A DNA stretch of 64,000 bases from Lachnospiraceae bacterium (GCA_022781925.1 JALESO010000058.1:43758-107757); one strand, 5' to 3'; shown: positions 9,120-18,536, numbered from the stretch's first letter. Notes: generated by a model not told the origin, from the letters alone. Program-made: numbers and translations.

Positions 9120-9846
9120 TTTATTGCCGGGAGAACGAATCGACGAATTACAGCGAAACGGCTACCGCATTATCCAGAACCCGGAGCGGTTCTGTTTCGG
9201 AATGGACGCGGTGCTGTTGTCCGGCTTTGCCCGGGCAAAAAAGAATGAGTGCTGTCTGGATCTGGGCTGCGGAAACGGGATCATTCCGATTCTGATGGAA
9301 GCAAAGACAGAAGGAAAGCATTTTACCGGTCTGGAGATCCAGCCGGAGAGTGCGGATATGGCGCGACGCAGTGTGGCATTGAACGGACTGCAGGATCGGA
9401 TCGACATCGTAGAAGGTGATATCAGGGATGCTTCAAAGATTTTTGGAGCATCTTCTTTTCATGTCGTAACGACAAATCCACCATATATGACCGCACAGCA
9501 CGGACTGACAAACATTCATGAGGCAAAAACCATTGCGCGCCATGAGGTATTGTGCAATCTGGAGGATATCATCCGGGAGAGCGCCAGACTCCTGATGCCG
9601 GGAGGCCGTTTTTACATGGTGCACCGGCCCTTCCGTCTGGCGGAGATTATCTCCCTGATGGTGCAGTACCGCATCGAGCCGAAACGGATGCGTCTGGTGT
9701 ATCCTTATGTGGATCGGGAGCCGAACATGGTACTGATCGAGGGATTGCGGGGCGGAAAAAGCCGCATGACTGTGGAAAAACCACTGATCGTATACAAAGA
9801 GCCGGGAAAATATACGGACGAAATTTATGATGTATATGGTTATTAA
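9112..9846 (+). CDS. trmN6: tRNA1(Val) (adenine-37-N6)-methyltransferase family
   Basis: 244 residues. SAM-binding motif LDLGCGNG at 49-56 and the N6-adenine catalytic motif NPPY at 122-125, as in YfiC/TrmN6 (YabB in Bacillus). It should methylate A37 of tRNA(Val). Start ATG lies inside the end of ricT, with GTTAAATGAG around it, so translation is coupled. Synteny with yabB supports the call. Confidence 0.9.
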   Translation: MSNLLPGERIDELQRNGYRIIQNPERFCFGMDAVLLSGFARAKKNECCLDLGCGNGIIPILMEAKTEGKHFTGLEIQPESADMARRSVALNGLQDRIDIVEGDIRDASKIFGASSFHVVTTNPPYMTAQHGLTNIHEAKTIARHEVLCNLEDIIRESARLLMPGGRFYMVHRPFRLAEIISLMVQYRIEPKRMRLVYPYVDREPNMVLIEGLRGGKSRMTVEKPLIVYKEPGKYTDEIYDVYGY

Positions 9847-9975
9847 GCTTATCTATCGTATATCTTTGAAATAGTGATTCTGGTTTGTACGATAAATTGC
9901 AATAAAAAATAAGAGCGAAACATAGTAGATATGTGAACATACAACTTTTGTTGGACTGTGAGGTGAAAGAAGGAT

Positions 9976-10827
9976 ATGGCTGGAAAATTATATTTATGTG
10001 CGACACCGATTGGAAATCTGGAGGACATTACCCTCCGGGTACTGCGTACCTTAAAAGAAGTAGATCTGATCGCAGCGGAGGATACCCGAAATTCCATCCA
10101 TCTGCTGAATCATTTTGACATTAAGACACCGCTGACCAGCTATCACGAGTATAACAAGGTGGACAAGGCCTATCAGCTGGTGGAGAAGATGCAGCAGGGA
10201 ACGAATATCGCACTGATCACGGATGCGGGAACGCCTGGTATCTCCGATCCTGGTGAGGATCTGGTGCGGATCTGTTATGAGCAGGGCATCGAAGTGACAT
10301 CTCTTCCTGGAGCGGCGGCATGCATTATCGCACTGACCCTGTCCGGACTTCCGACCCGCCGGTTTTCCTTTGAGGCATTTCTGCCAAAGGAGAAAAAAGA
10401 GCGTGCGGCGGTATTGGAGGAATTGAAAAATGATACGCGGACACTGATCGTGTATGAGGCACCGCATCATCTGCTGGGGACGTTAAAAGAACTGCAGAAT
10501 GCACTGGGAGACCGCAGACTGACGGTTTGCCGGGAGTTGACGAAGAAATTCGAGACTGCTTTTCAGACCACATTTTCTGAGGCAATCAGCTACTATGAGG
10601 AACAGGGTGTCCGCGGGGAATGTGTCCTTGTCATCGAGGGCAGAAGCCGTGAGGAACTGGTGCAGGAGCAGCAGCAATCCTGGGAGGCGATCTCTGTGGA
10701 GGAACATATGGAGCGATACTTAAGCACTGGCATGGATCGGAAAAGTGCCATGAAGCAGGTGGCAAAAGACCGGGGCGTTGGAAAACGTGAGATCTATCAG
10801 ATGCTGTTAGAGAAAGAAAACGAGTAA
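9976..10827 (+). CDS. rsmI: 16S rRNA (cytidine-1402-2'-O)-methyltransferase
   Basis: 283 residues. Tetrapyrrole-methylase fold with TPIGNLEDIT (10-19), AAEDTR (34-39) and TDAGTPGISDPG (82-93), the signature of RsmI. It modifies C1402 of 16S rRNA together with RsmH. A good site, GTGAAAGAAGG, stands before ATG 9976. It is separated from trmN6 by 130 bp without a terminator and probably belongs to the same transcript. Confidence 0.95.
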   Translation: MAGKLYLCATPIGNLEDITLRVLRTLKEVDLIAAEDTRNSIHLLNHFDIKTPLTSYHEYNKVDKAYQLVEKMQQGTNIALITDAGTPGISDPGEDLVRICYEQGIEVTSLPGAAACIIALTLSGLPTRRFSFEAFLPKEKKERAAVLEELKNDTRTLIVYEAPHHLLGTLKELQNALGDRRLTVCRELTKKFETAFQTTFSEAISYYEEQGVRGECVLVIEGRSREELVQEQQQSWEAISVEEHMERYLSTGMDRKSAMKQVAKDRGVGKREIYQMLLEKENE

Positions 10828-10957
10828 GCTGACTTGATTTTAATTTTAAAAATATAGAGATATACAGAAGAATGAATGGTATGTGTTATCGGCTGTATAT
10901 TTCGCAATAAGAGTGCCTGGAGCATTCTTGGGTTTATAGTTTGGAGAAGGAGTAGCT

Positions 10958-12322
10958 ATGACAAAAGATTTAACGGTTGGAAGTCCAATGAAGCTGATCT
11001 GGCAGTTTTCCATACCGCTGGTACTGGGAAATCTGTTTCAGCAGATGTACAACATGGTAGATACGGTAATTGTAGGCCGTTATCTGGGACTGGATGCGCT
11101 GACCAGTGTAAGTTCTACCGCATCCATCACATTTCTGATCATTGGTTTCTGTCTCGGTACCTGTACGGGACTGGCGGTTCCGGTGGCACAGAAATTTGGT
11201 GCAAAAAGTTACAGTGAAATGCGTAAATTTGTGATGAACGCAGCGTATCTGGCGATTTTTCTCGCCGTGATCATGACCATCGTAACCTGCATGCTGTGCG
11301 GATCCATTCTGACCTGGATGAAGACACCGGATCAATTTTATCAGGGGGCATATGACTATCTGTTTGTCATTTTCCTGGGAATCCCATTTACGTTTTTATA
11401 CAATGTAGTGGCCGGTATCATCCGGTCTCTGGGAGATTCCAAGACGCCGTTTTATTTTCTGGTGCTGTCTGCAGTGATGAATATTTTTCTGGATATGCTG
11501 TTTATCATTGGCTTTAAACTGGGAACGGCAGGTGCAGGATGGGCGACAATTCTGTCCCAGGCGATTTCCGGAGCACTTTGTTTTGTATACATGAAGAAAA
11601 AATATAACATTCTGAAGACAGAGCATCAGGAGCGCAGGCTGGATATGCATTACATAAAGACGCTGATCACCATGGCTGTGCCGATGGGACTGCAGTTTTC
11701 CATTACAGCAATCGGAAGTATCATGCTCCAGAGTGCGGTAAATGCACTGGATGCTGTGTATGTATCTGCATTTGCGGCAGCTACAAAGGTAAAACAGTTG
11801 GCAATGTGTCCGTATGACGGATTTGCCACAGCCAGCGCAACCTTTGGCAGCCAGAACCTCGGTGCCGGTAATCTGAAACGAATCCGGGAAGGTCTGAAAT
11901 CCGGAATCATCATTTCTGTAATTTACAGTATTGCCATCGGAATCGTGCTGATCTTTGCGGGTTCCAAGATTGCGCTGATTTTTGTATCGGGAAGCGAGAC
12001 AGAAGTGCTTGGCTATGCGCAGCAGCTGCTGACCTGTGCGGGATTTTTCTATTTCTTCCTGGCATTCCTGAACTGTACACGACTGACCATTCAGGGTCTC
12101 GGTTACAGTGCCATTGCGATGTGTGCCGGCCTGAGTGAACTGCTGGCCCGTGGACTGATGTCCATCTTTGTCATTCCGAGATTCGGATATACCGCAGTAT
12201 GTTTCACCGATCAGACTGCATGGATCGCGGCAACCGCCGTGGTAATGCCGGTGTTTTTCGTGATTATGAAACGCCTGGAGAAACGGCAGGCGGCAGGTGC
12301 CGGAACGACGCAGAACGGGTAA
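10958..12322 (+). CDS. MATE-family efflux transporter
   Basis: 454 residues and twelve hydrophobic segments in two six-helix halves. The start MTKDLTVGSPMKLIWQFSIP and motifs GNLFQQMYNMVDTVIVGRYLG and ASATFGSQNLGAG are typical of the DinF/NorM-like Firmicute group. It should export cationic drugs or metabolites in exchange for Na+ or H+. Site GGAGAAGGAG precedes the ATG. A short structured hairpin with a T-tract (12348-12415) serves as terminator. Confidence 0.93.
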   Translation: MTKDLTVGSPMKLIWQFSIPLVLGNLFQQMYNMVDTVIVGRYLGLDALTSVSSTASITFLIIGFCLGTCTGLAVPVAQKFGAKSYSEMRKFVMNAAYLAIFLAVIMTIVTCMLCGSILTWMKTPDQFYQGAYDYLFVIFLGIPFTFLYNVVAGIIRSLGDSKTPFYFLVLSAVMNIFLDMLFIIGFKLGTAGAGWATILSQAISGALCFVYMKKKYNILKTEHQERRLDMHYIKTLITMAVPMGLQFSITAIGSIMLQSAVNALDAVYVSAFAAATKVKQLAMCPYDGFATASATFGSQNLGAGNLKRIREGLKSGIIISVIYSIAIGIVLIFAGSKIALIFVSGSETEVLGYAQQLLTCAGFFYFFLAFLNCTRLTIQGLGYSAIAMCAGLSELLARGLMSIFVIPRFGYTAVCFTDQTAWIAATAVVMPVFFVIMKRLEKRQAAGAGTTQNG

Positions 12323-12347
12323 TGAAATAACGGAAGTTTTATGAAGC

Positions 12348-12415
12348 GGAAACAGCGTATTTTGTTCCGGCGGCTAACAATCGCCTGCCAGAAAAAAATA
12401 CGTTGTTTCCTTTTT
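12348..12415 (+). terminator. Terminator-like short structured hairpin S1
   Basis: Arms GGAAACAGCGTATTTT and AAAATACGTTGTTTCC pair (one mismatch) and TTTTTC follows on the plus strand, so it can end the MATE transcript. The apex holds GCTAACAATCGC (12373-12384), the reverse complement of the GCGATTGTTAGC apex in the two other short hairpins (18421-18475, 22127-22253). Confidence 0.8.
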
Positions 12416-12566
12416 CAACACATTGGTGTTCTAGCGTTTTTCTAGTTATAAAATTTGTACGGAAATTAACCGGACCTGGGATTCCCATTTCTAATAATAC
12501 TGGTAGAAGAAATGCTCTATATACTGTAAGAAACATATAAGTCAGGTTGGTCGATATGTAAATGGA

Positions 12567-12735
12567 GAAATCGGAAACTTTGACTGCAGCAAGCGATTAA
12601 GTGAACGACCGATTTTCACAAGGTTTTGCGCAAGTGGGAACGCCCTCTTTTTCAGGCGTGGGAACGAGCGCGATGAAACCGCAGTGAAATGAGGGTAGTG
12701 AACGTCTAGCTGTTGCAGTCAAAGTTTTCGATTTC
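12567..12735 (+). repeat. Long structured repeat, copy C
   Basis: Third long element. Arms GAAATCGGAAACTTTGACTG and CAGTCAAAGTTTTCGATTTC are complementary, one base mismatched. The core begins AAGCGATTAAGTGAACGACC and ends GAACGTCTAGC, closely matching copy A in reverse orientation. It lies between the 3' ends of the convergent MATE and DUF885 genes, 150 bp from the short hairpin S1. Confidence 0.85.
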
Positions 12736-12755
12736 GTTTTATAAACTCACCGAAC

Positions 12756-14630
12756 CTACCGATTTCCTAACACATAGTCCCGCAGAACCCCGAAGGGTGC
12801 CGGCCCGATTTTCAACACTCTTTCATAAAAGGCAGTGTCCGTATAAGTATCCGGATTCTGCTTTTTCATTTCTTCCTGCAGATCATGAAATTCCAGATAT
12901 CCGATGTAATATTTCAGATAGTTCGCGGGCTCCGACACGATCAGTTCAAAAATATCCCGCAGCACTTCCTCATCGGTGAATCCGTAAGTGGAAAAGAATG
13001 TTGCCGTGTCGTCCAGTGTCCAACCTTCGCAATGAATCCCCATATCTGCCGTAGCGTAAAGACTCAGGATCGCAGCCTGATTTGCAGCGCAGAGCCTTGC
13101 GGCATCTTCAGATAATCCACTGTATAGATAGGAATGCAGTTCCACGAAGGTCGCCCAGCCCTCGGTATAACCCGGATAGCCAAGGAGAGAGCGAATAGGC
13201 TGTGTATTCTGGCTGTGGAAAAAGACATTCTGATACAGATGCCCCGGGAAACCTTCGTGAGCCAGCGTCGTGAACAGCCGGATCCCCTCATAGCCGTTTT
13301 TCTGATTGATGTAAATGGTATTTTCGGTCAGATGATCCAGTGGGGATGTCAGATAAAATGCCGGAGAGAGATAATCTTCCATGGCAGCGTCAATATATTT
13401 GATCGTCACATTACAATCCGGGAGCACAGGAAAGTCGGCAGTGATCGCCTGCCGCAGTGTATCCAGCATTTCTTCCGGGGACTGTGCGGAGAGGTCGAGC
13501 CGTTCCAGCTCTTCCGCCAGATCCGGGTGATCTTCCAGCAGTTCCGATACCAGGAGCAGATCTTCCTTGCGCTGATTGGCGGCACGCTTTTCCAGCATGG
13601 CGACGGAATCATCGCTGCCGGTGGAACAGCGCACCAGATATTCATAATAGGCATTTCCTTCCGGAAAATGACAGAGTCCGGCATCGTTGTACCCAGAGTC
13701 CTGTAATCCGGCAATGGTCTGGGAAAGTTGTTCAAAAGCCGGAAATACCTGCTGTTCCAGAATGTCGTGGTTCTGTTTCTGATAGGCAGCACGCTCATTT
13801 TTGGAAAGTCCGTTCATGGCATCTGTTTTCTGGTTAAAGGTGGCAATGAGATAATGGGAGTCAATATCTGCCGTAAAGTCGTTGCACTGCTGGATCAGGC
13901 GCTGGGCGGCAAAGGATGGCATAAACCGTCCGGCTGCAGCTTTTTCCTTCTCATATGCACTGATCTCAGAAAAATACCGTGGAATGTCGGACAGTAACGA
14001 CAGGTAATCTGTGATGTCCCGTGTATTTCGAAACGTGTACTCTGCCAGCAGAATGGGGATCTGGGACTGCAGTCCGGTGGTGGGAGTCAGCGGTTCATCA
14101 TAGCAGTACCACCTGCCACCTGATTTTGTAAGCGTCAGAGATTCTTTCAGGATATCCAACGTCAGTTGATTTTCTTCTGATAATCCAGAGGATTCAAATG
14201 GTTGCAGCCCGGCAAGAAGATTTTCGGCAAAAGCGGCAGATCTGGCAGGAGAGTCCGCAGAGCAGGAGCCCAGGGAGGTCTGATAGTCTGTGATGCCGTA
14301 AGCAGCAGGATCCGCCAGCGTGTAATGAAGGTTCAGAAGATTTGCGGAAGCTTCCTGCCGGAAAAGTTCTGTCATATAATCAGTGAAGGCGGCATCAGCA
14401 GTGGAAATGTCATCAGTGGAAGTATCGCCGGTGGATGCGGCAGAACCGGAGGCATCCGAAGGATTTTTGGCGGAATCTGTCTTCTGTTCCGTCAGAAACT
14501 GGGCGATCCAGGTATCGGAATCCGCACATTTACAGACCGCGGCACAGAAAATGCCGAGACCGATGAGAAACAGGGAGAGACAGATGGAAAAACGGATTTT
14601 GTGAAAAAAATGAAAATGACAGTGGTGCAT
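12756..14630 (-). CDS. DUF885 family protein, putative membrane-anchored zinc peptidase
   Basis: 624 residues from ATG 14630. A signal-anchor helix (FSICLSLFLIGLGIFCAAVC) near residues 13-32 is followed by a Ser/Thr/Asp-rich linker and a long helical domain. The motif HEGFPGH near residue 458 is the metal-binding signature of DUF885 proteins and resembles the HExxH-type site of carboxypeptidase-like enzymes. It is probably extracytoplasmic and bound to the membrane. The start is uncertain: no clear ribosome binding site stands before 14630 or before the ATG at 14654. Substrate unknown. Confidence 0.8.
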   Translation of the reverse strand: MHHCHFHFFHKIRFSICLSLFLIGLGIFCAAVCKCADSDTWIAQFLTEQKTDSAKNPSDASGSAASTGDTSTDDISTADAAFTDYMTELFRQEASANLLNLHYTLADPAAYGITDYQTSLGSCSADSPARSAAFAENLLAGLQPFESSGLSEENQLTLDILKESLTLTKSGGRWYCYDEPLTPTTGLQSQIPILLAEYTFRNTRDITDYLSLLSDIPRYFSEISAYEKEKAAAGRFMPSFAAQRLIQQCNDFTADIDSHYLIATFNQKTDAMNGLSKNERAAYQKQNHDILEQQVFPAFEQLSQTIAGLQDSGYNDAGLCHFPEGNAYYEYLVRCSTGSDDSVAMLEKRAANQRKEDLLLVSELLEDHPDLAEELERLDLSAQSPEEMLDTLRQAITADFPVLPDCNVTIKYIDAAMEDYLSPAFYLTSPLDHLTENTIYINQKNGYEGIRLFTTLAHEGFPGHLYQNVFFHSQNTQPIRSLLGYPGYTEGWATFVELHSYLYSGLSEDAARLCAANQAAILSLYATADMGIHCEGWTLDDTATFFSTYGFTDEEVLRDIFELIVSEPANYLKYYIGYLEFHDLQEEMKKQNPDTYTDTAFYERVLKIGPAPFGVLRDYVLGNR

Positions 14631-14832
14631 GGCAGGTACCGTATCTGTATACATAGAATTATTACATAGATATGCATGTTTTTTCTGTTTATAACAGAAA
14701 GTCCTGCGTTTATCCTGTGCGGAAGAACATATAGAAAACCAGGGACTGATGCCGGGGCAGAATGCATGGTAAATATCCGACTGATCGTGTATTTGTCCCT
14801 TGCGATGCGTATTCAGATTGTGTATAATTGAT

Positions 14833-14864
14833 TTGTCAACCAACCAAAATATTTGATATACAAA
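14833..14864 (+). promoter_or_regulatory. Promoter with overlapping FabT-type operator
   Basis: TTGTCA (14833-14838), an 18-base spacer and TATACA (14857-14862) make a plausible promoter. The imperfect dyad TTTGATATACAAA (14852-14864) overlaps its -10 box and resembles the FabT consensus TTTGATNATCAAA, suggesting autorepression of the MarR gene downstream. The rest of the 14631-15003 spacer shows nothing definite. Confidence 0.4.
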
Positions 14865-15003
14865 ATATAAAAATATGATATAGTCTACGGCCGAATTGCA
14901 GAGATGTGCAGAAGAAAGCGTTATGCGTTGTATGATGCACATTTTGCAACAGAAACACCGGGGACATGCTTGAACAGATGGAAGTTATGTCAGGAGGAAC
15001 GCA

Positions 15004-15444
15004 TTGGAAGGATACGATACACTTCATGACCTGCTGGTCAAATTATTTAACGAAATTATGAATATTGAGGAAAAAGCGATCATTACGGAAGAGTTCAAAG
15101 ATATTTCCAATAATGATATGCATATCATTGAGGCGATTGGTCTGGATGAGCCGCGGAGCATGTCTTCGGTGGCAAAGGATCTGTCTGTCACCGTGGGAAC
15201 ACTGACCATCGCCATCAATAACCTTGTCAAAAAGGCTTACGTCAAACGTGTCAGAAGTGAAAAAGATCGTCGTGTCGTTCTGATCTCTCTGACAGAAAAA
15301 GGTGTGAAAGCATATCATCATCATGCAAATTTCCATGATGAGATGATAAAAGCCACACTGAACGGTCTGAATGAGGAGCAGACAAAAGTGCTGGTTAAGG
15401 CGCTGACAAACCTGAGTGCATTTTTCCGTACCTATGGAAAATAG
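15004..15444 (+). CDS. fabT: FabT-like MarR-family regulator
   Basis: 146 residues from TTG 15004, preceded by CAGGAGGAACGCA. A MarR winged helix with the layout of streptococcal FabT: IEE near 21, FKDIS, a downstream MH-IEAIG stretch, VTVGTLTIAINNL as recognition helix, and RVRSEKDRRVV in the wing. FabT represses fatty-acid synthesis genes when bound to long-chain acyl-ACP. No fab operon adjoins it here; instead spmA and spmB follow. A candidate operator stands in front of the FabK-like gene 4 kb away. Assignment to the FabT branch is from memory of the family and needs a tree. Confidence 0.75.
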   Translation: MEGYDTLHDLLVKLFNEIMNIEEKAIITEEFKDISNNDMHIIEAIGLDEPRSMSSVAKDLSVTVGTLTIAINNLVKKAYVKRVRSEKDRRVVLISLTEKGVKAYHHHANFHDEMIKATLNGLNEEQTKVLVKALTNLSAFFRTYGK

Positions 15445-15604
15445 TATGTATTCCGGATTTGCAGGAACATTGACAAGCGGACTGTAAAAGGAACAGAAAG
15501 ACGCACCCCGTGGATCAGGGTGTATGGAGGCTTGGATAAATAAGGAATAAGTGTTTGGATTTCAGCATACGTTGTTAGAAAGCCCGGAAGGGAACTGACA
15601 GCTT

Positions 15605-16282
15605 ATGCTGAATTTTTTATGGATTTTTATGATCCTGGCAGGGATTGTGTATGCGGCTTTCACCGGAAATCTGCCGGCAGTGACGGATGCGGCACTGGAT
15701 TCGGCGCAGCAGGCGGTGACGCTGTGCATCACCATGGCCGGGGTGCTGGCATTCTGGGTCGGACTCATGCGGATCGCAGAAAATGCAGGGATGATGCAGC
15801 GGGCGGCGGACCGTATCTATCCGCTGCTCCATTTCCTGTTTCCGCGTATTCCGCGGGACCATGCGGCATGCAAGTCTATCGCAGCCAACTGTATCGCAAA
15901 CTTTTTTGGTCTGGGCTGGGCAGCGACACCGGCGGGGCTGCAGGCCATGGAAGATCTGGATGAACTGGAAAAAGAGCGGACACTGATGCAGGCCGTGCAT
16001 CAGCCTTATCAGAAAAAATTTGATTTTACTTCTGACCGTATCCGGCATGCGCATGTGAAACGGGAAAAAGAGGCTTCCACAGAGATGTGCACGTTTCTGG
16101 TGCTGAATATTTCGTCGCTTCAGCTGATTCCGGTGACCGTGATTGCGTATCGCAGCCAGTACGGCTCACCGGATCCGACGGGCATCGTGGGAGCAGCTAT
16201 TATAGCGACGGCATTTTCTACACTGGCGGGAATCATATTTGCAAAGATCATGTCAGCAGTAGATCGAAAAAGGGGATATTGA
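15605..16282 (+). CDS. spmA: Spore maturation protein A
   Basis: 225 residues, an integral membrane protein with the nucleoside-recognition (gate) domain: TMAGVLAFWVGLMRIAENAG and the glycine-rich FFGLGWAATPAGLQAM. With SpmB it is required for dehydration of the spore core in Bacillus and Clostridium. ATG 15605 follows GGAAGGGAACTGA. It is followed by spmB after about 100 bp. Confidence 0.9.
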   Translation: MLNFLWIFMILAGIVYAAFTGNLPAVTDAALDSAQQAVTLCITMAGVLAFWVGLMRIAENAGMMQRAADRIYPLLHFLFPRIPRDHAACKSIAANCIANFFGLGWAATPAGLQAMEDLDELEKERTLMQAVHQPYQKKFDFTSDRIRHAHVKREKEASTEMCTFLVLNISSLQLIPVTVIAYRSQYGSPDPTGIVGAAIIATAFSTLAGIIFAKIMSAVDRKRGY

Positions 16283-16380
16283 TTTCTAATCTTATCTGAA
16301 ATGAGTGAAATATCAAATGATGTGGATGAGTGAGAATCGCATGTCACGGAAAACAGAAGGTATGGAGAGGATATCAGTTT

Positions 16381-16902
16381 ATGCAGCATATATTATTGTT
16401 TTTGTCAGATTTTATCATTCCGCTTTTTATTGTGGTAATTCTCATGGCTGGGCTGCTGAACCGGCGGAATGCCTATGAAGACTTTGTAAAAGGCGCAAAG
16501 GACGGTCTGAAAACGGCGGTGGATATTTTACCCACCCTTGCGGGATTAATGGTGGCAGTGGGCATCCTGCGGGCTTCCGGACTGCTTGACGCACTGGCGA
16601 GAGCACTTGGAAACTGCGTAGACCGTATCGGATTTCCATCCCAGCTGGTTCCGCTGGCGGTGGTGCGAATGTTCTCTTCCTCGGCCGCCACCGGATTATT
16701 ATTGGATATCTATGAACAGTTTGGGACGGATTCCAGACTGGGACGGATCGCGTCCGTCATGATGAGCAGCAGTGAGACGATATTTTACACGATGAGTATT
16801 TATTTTATGACGGTGAAAGTGAAAAAAACACGCTGGACACTGGCCGGGGCACTGGTGGCGACCGTGGTCGGGATCACTGCCAGCGTGCTGTTGGTGGGAT
16901 AA
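16381..16902 (+). CDS. spmB: Spore maturation protein B
   Basis: 173 residues from ATG 16381 (site GGAGAGGATATCAG); an upstream in-frame start at 16330 lacks a site. A membrane protein with the gate-domain sequence DILPTLAGLMVAVGILRASG and the conserved SSSETIFYTMSIYFM. It partners SpmA in spore-core dehydration. The same strand and close spacing suggest one operon. Confidence 0.9.
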   Translation: MQHILLFLSDFIIPLFIVVILMAGLLNRRNAYEDFVKGAKDGLKTAVDILPTLAGLMVAVGILRASGLLDALARALGNCVDRIGFPSQLVPLAVVRMFSSSAATGLLLDIYEQFGTDSRLGRIASVMMSSSETIFYTMSIYFMTVKVKKTRWTLAGALVATVVGITASVLLVG

Positions 16903-17453
16903 GCGCTTGGCATAGTAGATTTTGCCGAACTGTCATTATTCACAAAAATTAATTTGAAAATTTATACGAGAATAAAGAAAGCGGGAGGATCATGTAAGCC
17001 TAAAGCAAGAAAAATCAAGGCGTTAGAGTGTTTGGGGTGTTATTGGTTAAATTGTACAAAGAGAAAAACCTACCGAAAAATGCAGTTGACATGGTGGGAG
17101 TATCGGCTTATACTGACTGCAACATCAGAACGTCAGAGTCGAGTGTTTCTAAGCACTGTTGTGAAAACAGATTTATTTCATATATGATATTGTTTTCTTC
17201 ATAATTTGTTTTTACAAAATCAAGAGAATCTGTAATACATATCTCATAGTTTTTTCATGCCGCATCGGCAGAGAGATTCAAAGATGATGGAAGGTAAGTA
17301 ACATGACGGGGGCTTTTTGTGCGGGGAAATGAAATGCATGAAAAGTACCTGTTATACAATACTTGTGGGGGGACTTTTTGCGTGATAGTATGAAAACAGA
17401 AAAAGCGCAGATGGTTCTCATATCTTTTATACGGAAAAAGGAGGACAAAAGAG
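16903..17453 (+). promoter_or_regulatory. Gene-poor 550-bp stretch with a strong orphan promoter
   Basis: No convincing gene. TTGACA (17086-17091), exactly 17 bases, TATACT (17109-17114) is a near-consensus sigma-A promoter. The first ATG far downstream is that of the Rpn gene at 17454, so the transcript would have a leader of about 330 nt or be a small RNA. A GAAAACA...TGTTTTC dyad at about 17162-17196 could end a transcript of about 80 nt. Confidence 0.45.
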
Positions 17454-18404
17454 ATGGGGAAATCAGACGCTATTGGAAAAGAATTGATGCGTAATAATAT
17501 GTATTTTGCAGATGCATTTAATGCTGGTTTATTTGGTGGGGAGGCTCTTATCAATCCGAAAGATCTTGATGATGTTGAACCGGCTGAAATAGAACTGAAG
17601 GATTCGGAGATGGGATCCGATGAATTCTGGGCAAAGTACAGAGATGTGTTAAAAAAGGTACTTATTAAAACAGATGGAAAAAACTATTTTGTATTGCTGG
17701 GGGTAGAAAACCAGACAGAGATACATACGGCGATGCCATTGCGGTCACTTTTGTACGATACACTTCGTTATACAAAACAGGCAGAAGAGGTTGCTGCCGA
17801 ATATCGGAAACAGAGAAAAGAAGGTAATCCTACTAAGATGACGAAGGCGGAGTTTTTATCCGGATGGAGATACACAGATAGATTAGAACCAGTTATAACA
17901 CTTGTGATTTATTATGGAACAGATGAATGGGATGGAGCGAGATCTTTGCATGAGATGTTTTCTGAGGAAATAGATGAAAAAATTTTGGAGTGTGTGCCAG
18001 ATTATAAGATCAACTTGATAGAACCAAACAAAATAGAGGATTTCGATAAATTTCAAACTGATTTTGGAAAATTGTTGGAGGCGATACACTATAAAGATGA
18101 TGAAACAGAATTGACAAAAATTTTTACAGGCATGACAGCGATAGATAAGATGATTGTGGATGCAATTAGCTATTATGTAGACGAGCGGTGCCGTACAGTT
18201 GCAGAACCAGTTGAAGGAGGGAAGATGAGAATGAGCAGTAAAGCGTTTGATATGGCAGAAGAAAGAGGAAAAACAAAAGGAATGATGGAAAAGGCTGTTG
18301 AAACAGTTCGAAATTTAGTCAGAGATTTTGATTTTTCTGTGGAGCAGGCATGCAATGCGGCTAATATCTCCGTAGATGATTATAAAAAGAATAATGGAAA
18401 ATAA
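17454..18404 (+). CDS. Rpn-family recombination-promoting nuclease / PD-(D/E)XK transposase-like
   Basis: 316 residues. The N-terminal domain contains FVLLGVENQTEIHTAMPLR, the E-x-Q core of the PD-(D/E)XK nuclease fold, and LVIYYGTDEWDGARSLHEM, both typical of the Rpn/YhgA family. The C-terminal part (residues about 240-316) is a variable helical region common in these proteins. Rpn proteins are DNA endonucleases that promote RecA-independent recombination. Strong site AAAGGAGGAC precedes the start. A short structured hairpin lies 17 bp after its stop. Base composition is more A-rich than flanking genes, consistent with mobility. Confidence 0.85.
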   Translation: MGKSDAIGKELMRNNMYFADAFNAGLFGGEALINPKDLDDVEPAEIELKDSEMGSDEFWAKYRDVLKKVLIKTDGKNYFVLLGVENQTEIHTAMPLRSLLYDTLRYTKQAEEVAAEYRKQRKEGNPTKMTKAEFLSGWRYTDRLEPVITLVIYYGTDEWDGARSLHEMFSEEIDEKILECVPDYKINLIEPNKIEDFDKFQTDFGKLLEAIHYKDDETELTKIFTGMTAIDKMIVDAISYYVDERCRTVAEPVEGGKMRMSSKAFDMAEERGKTKGMMEKAVETVRNLVRDFDFSVEQACNAANISVDDYKKNNGK

Positions 18405-18420
18405 TGAATAGCAAATGAGT

Positions 18421-18475
18421 CCCATTGATTTTTCCTTGATAGGCGATTGTTAGCCAGAAAGGCAAAATCAATGGG
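18421..18475 (+). repeat. Short structured hairpin S2
   Basis: Arms CCCATTGATTTT and AAAATCAATGGG pair perfectly and enclose the apex GCGATTGTTAGC (18443-18454). It lies between the 3' ends of the Rpn gene and the convergent flavoprotein gene and may act as a two-way terminator, though T-tracts are weak. Confidence 0.8.
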
Positions 18476-18536
18476 GTGCTTTGAAAAACAAAAATTTCAG
18501 TCAATAGAATAAGATTTTTATCATTCAAACAAAAGG

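Noticed and set aside
16954..17187. 77-residue reading frame after spmB
   Set aside because: No ribosome binding site, odd composition, and it crosses the strong promoter at 17086-17114.
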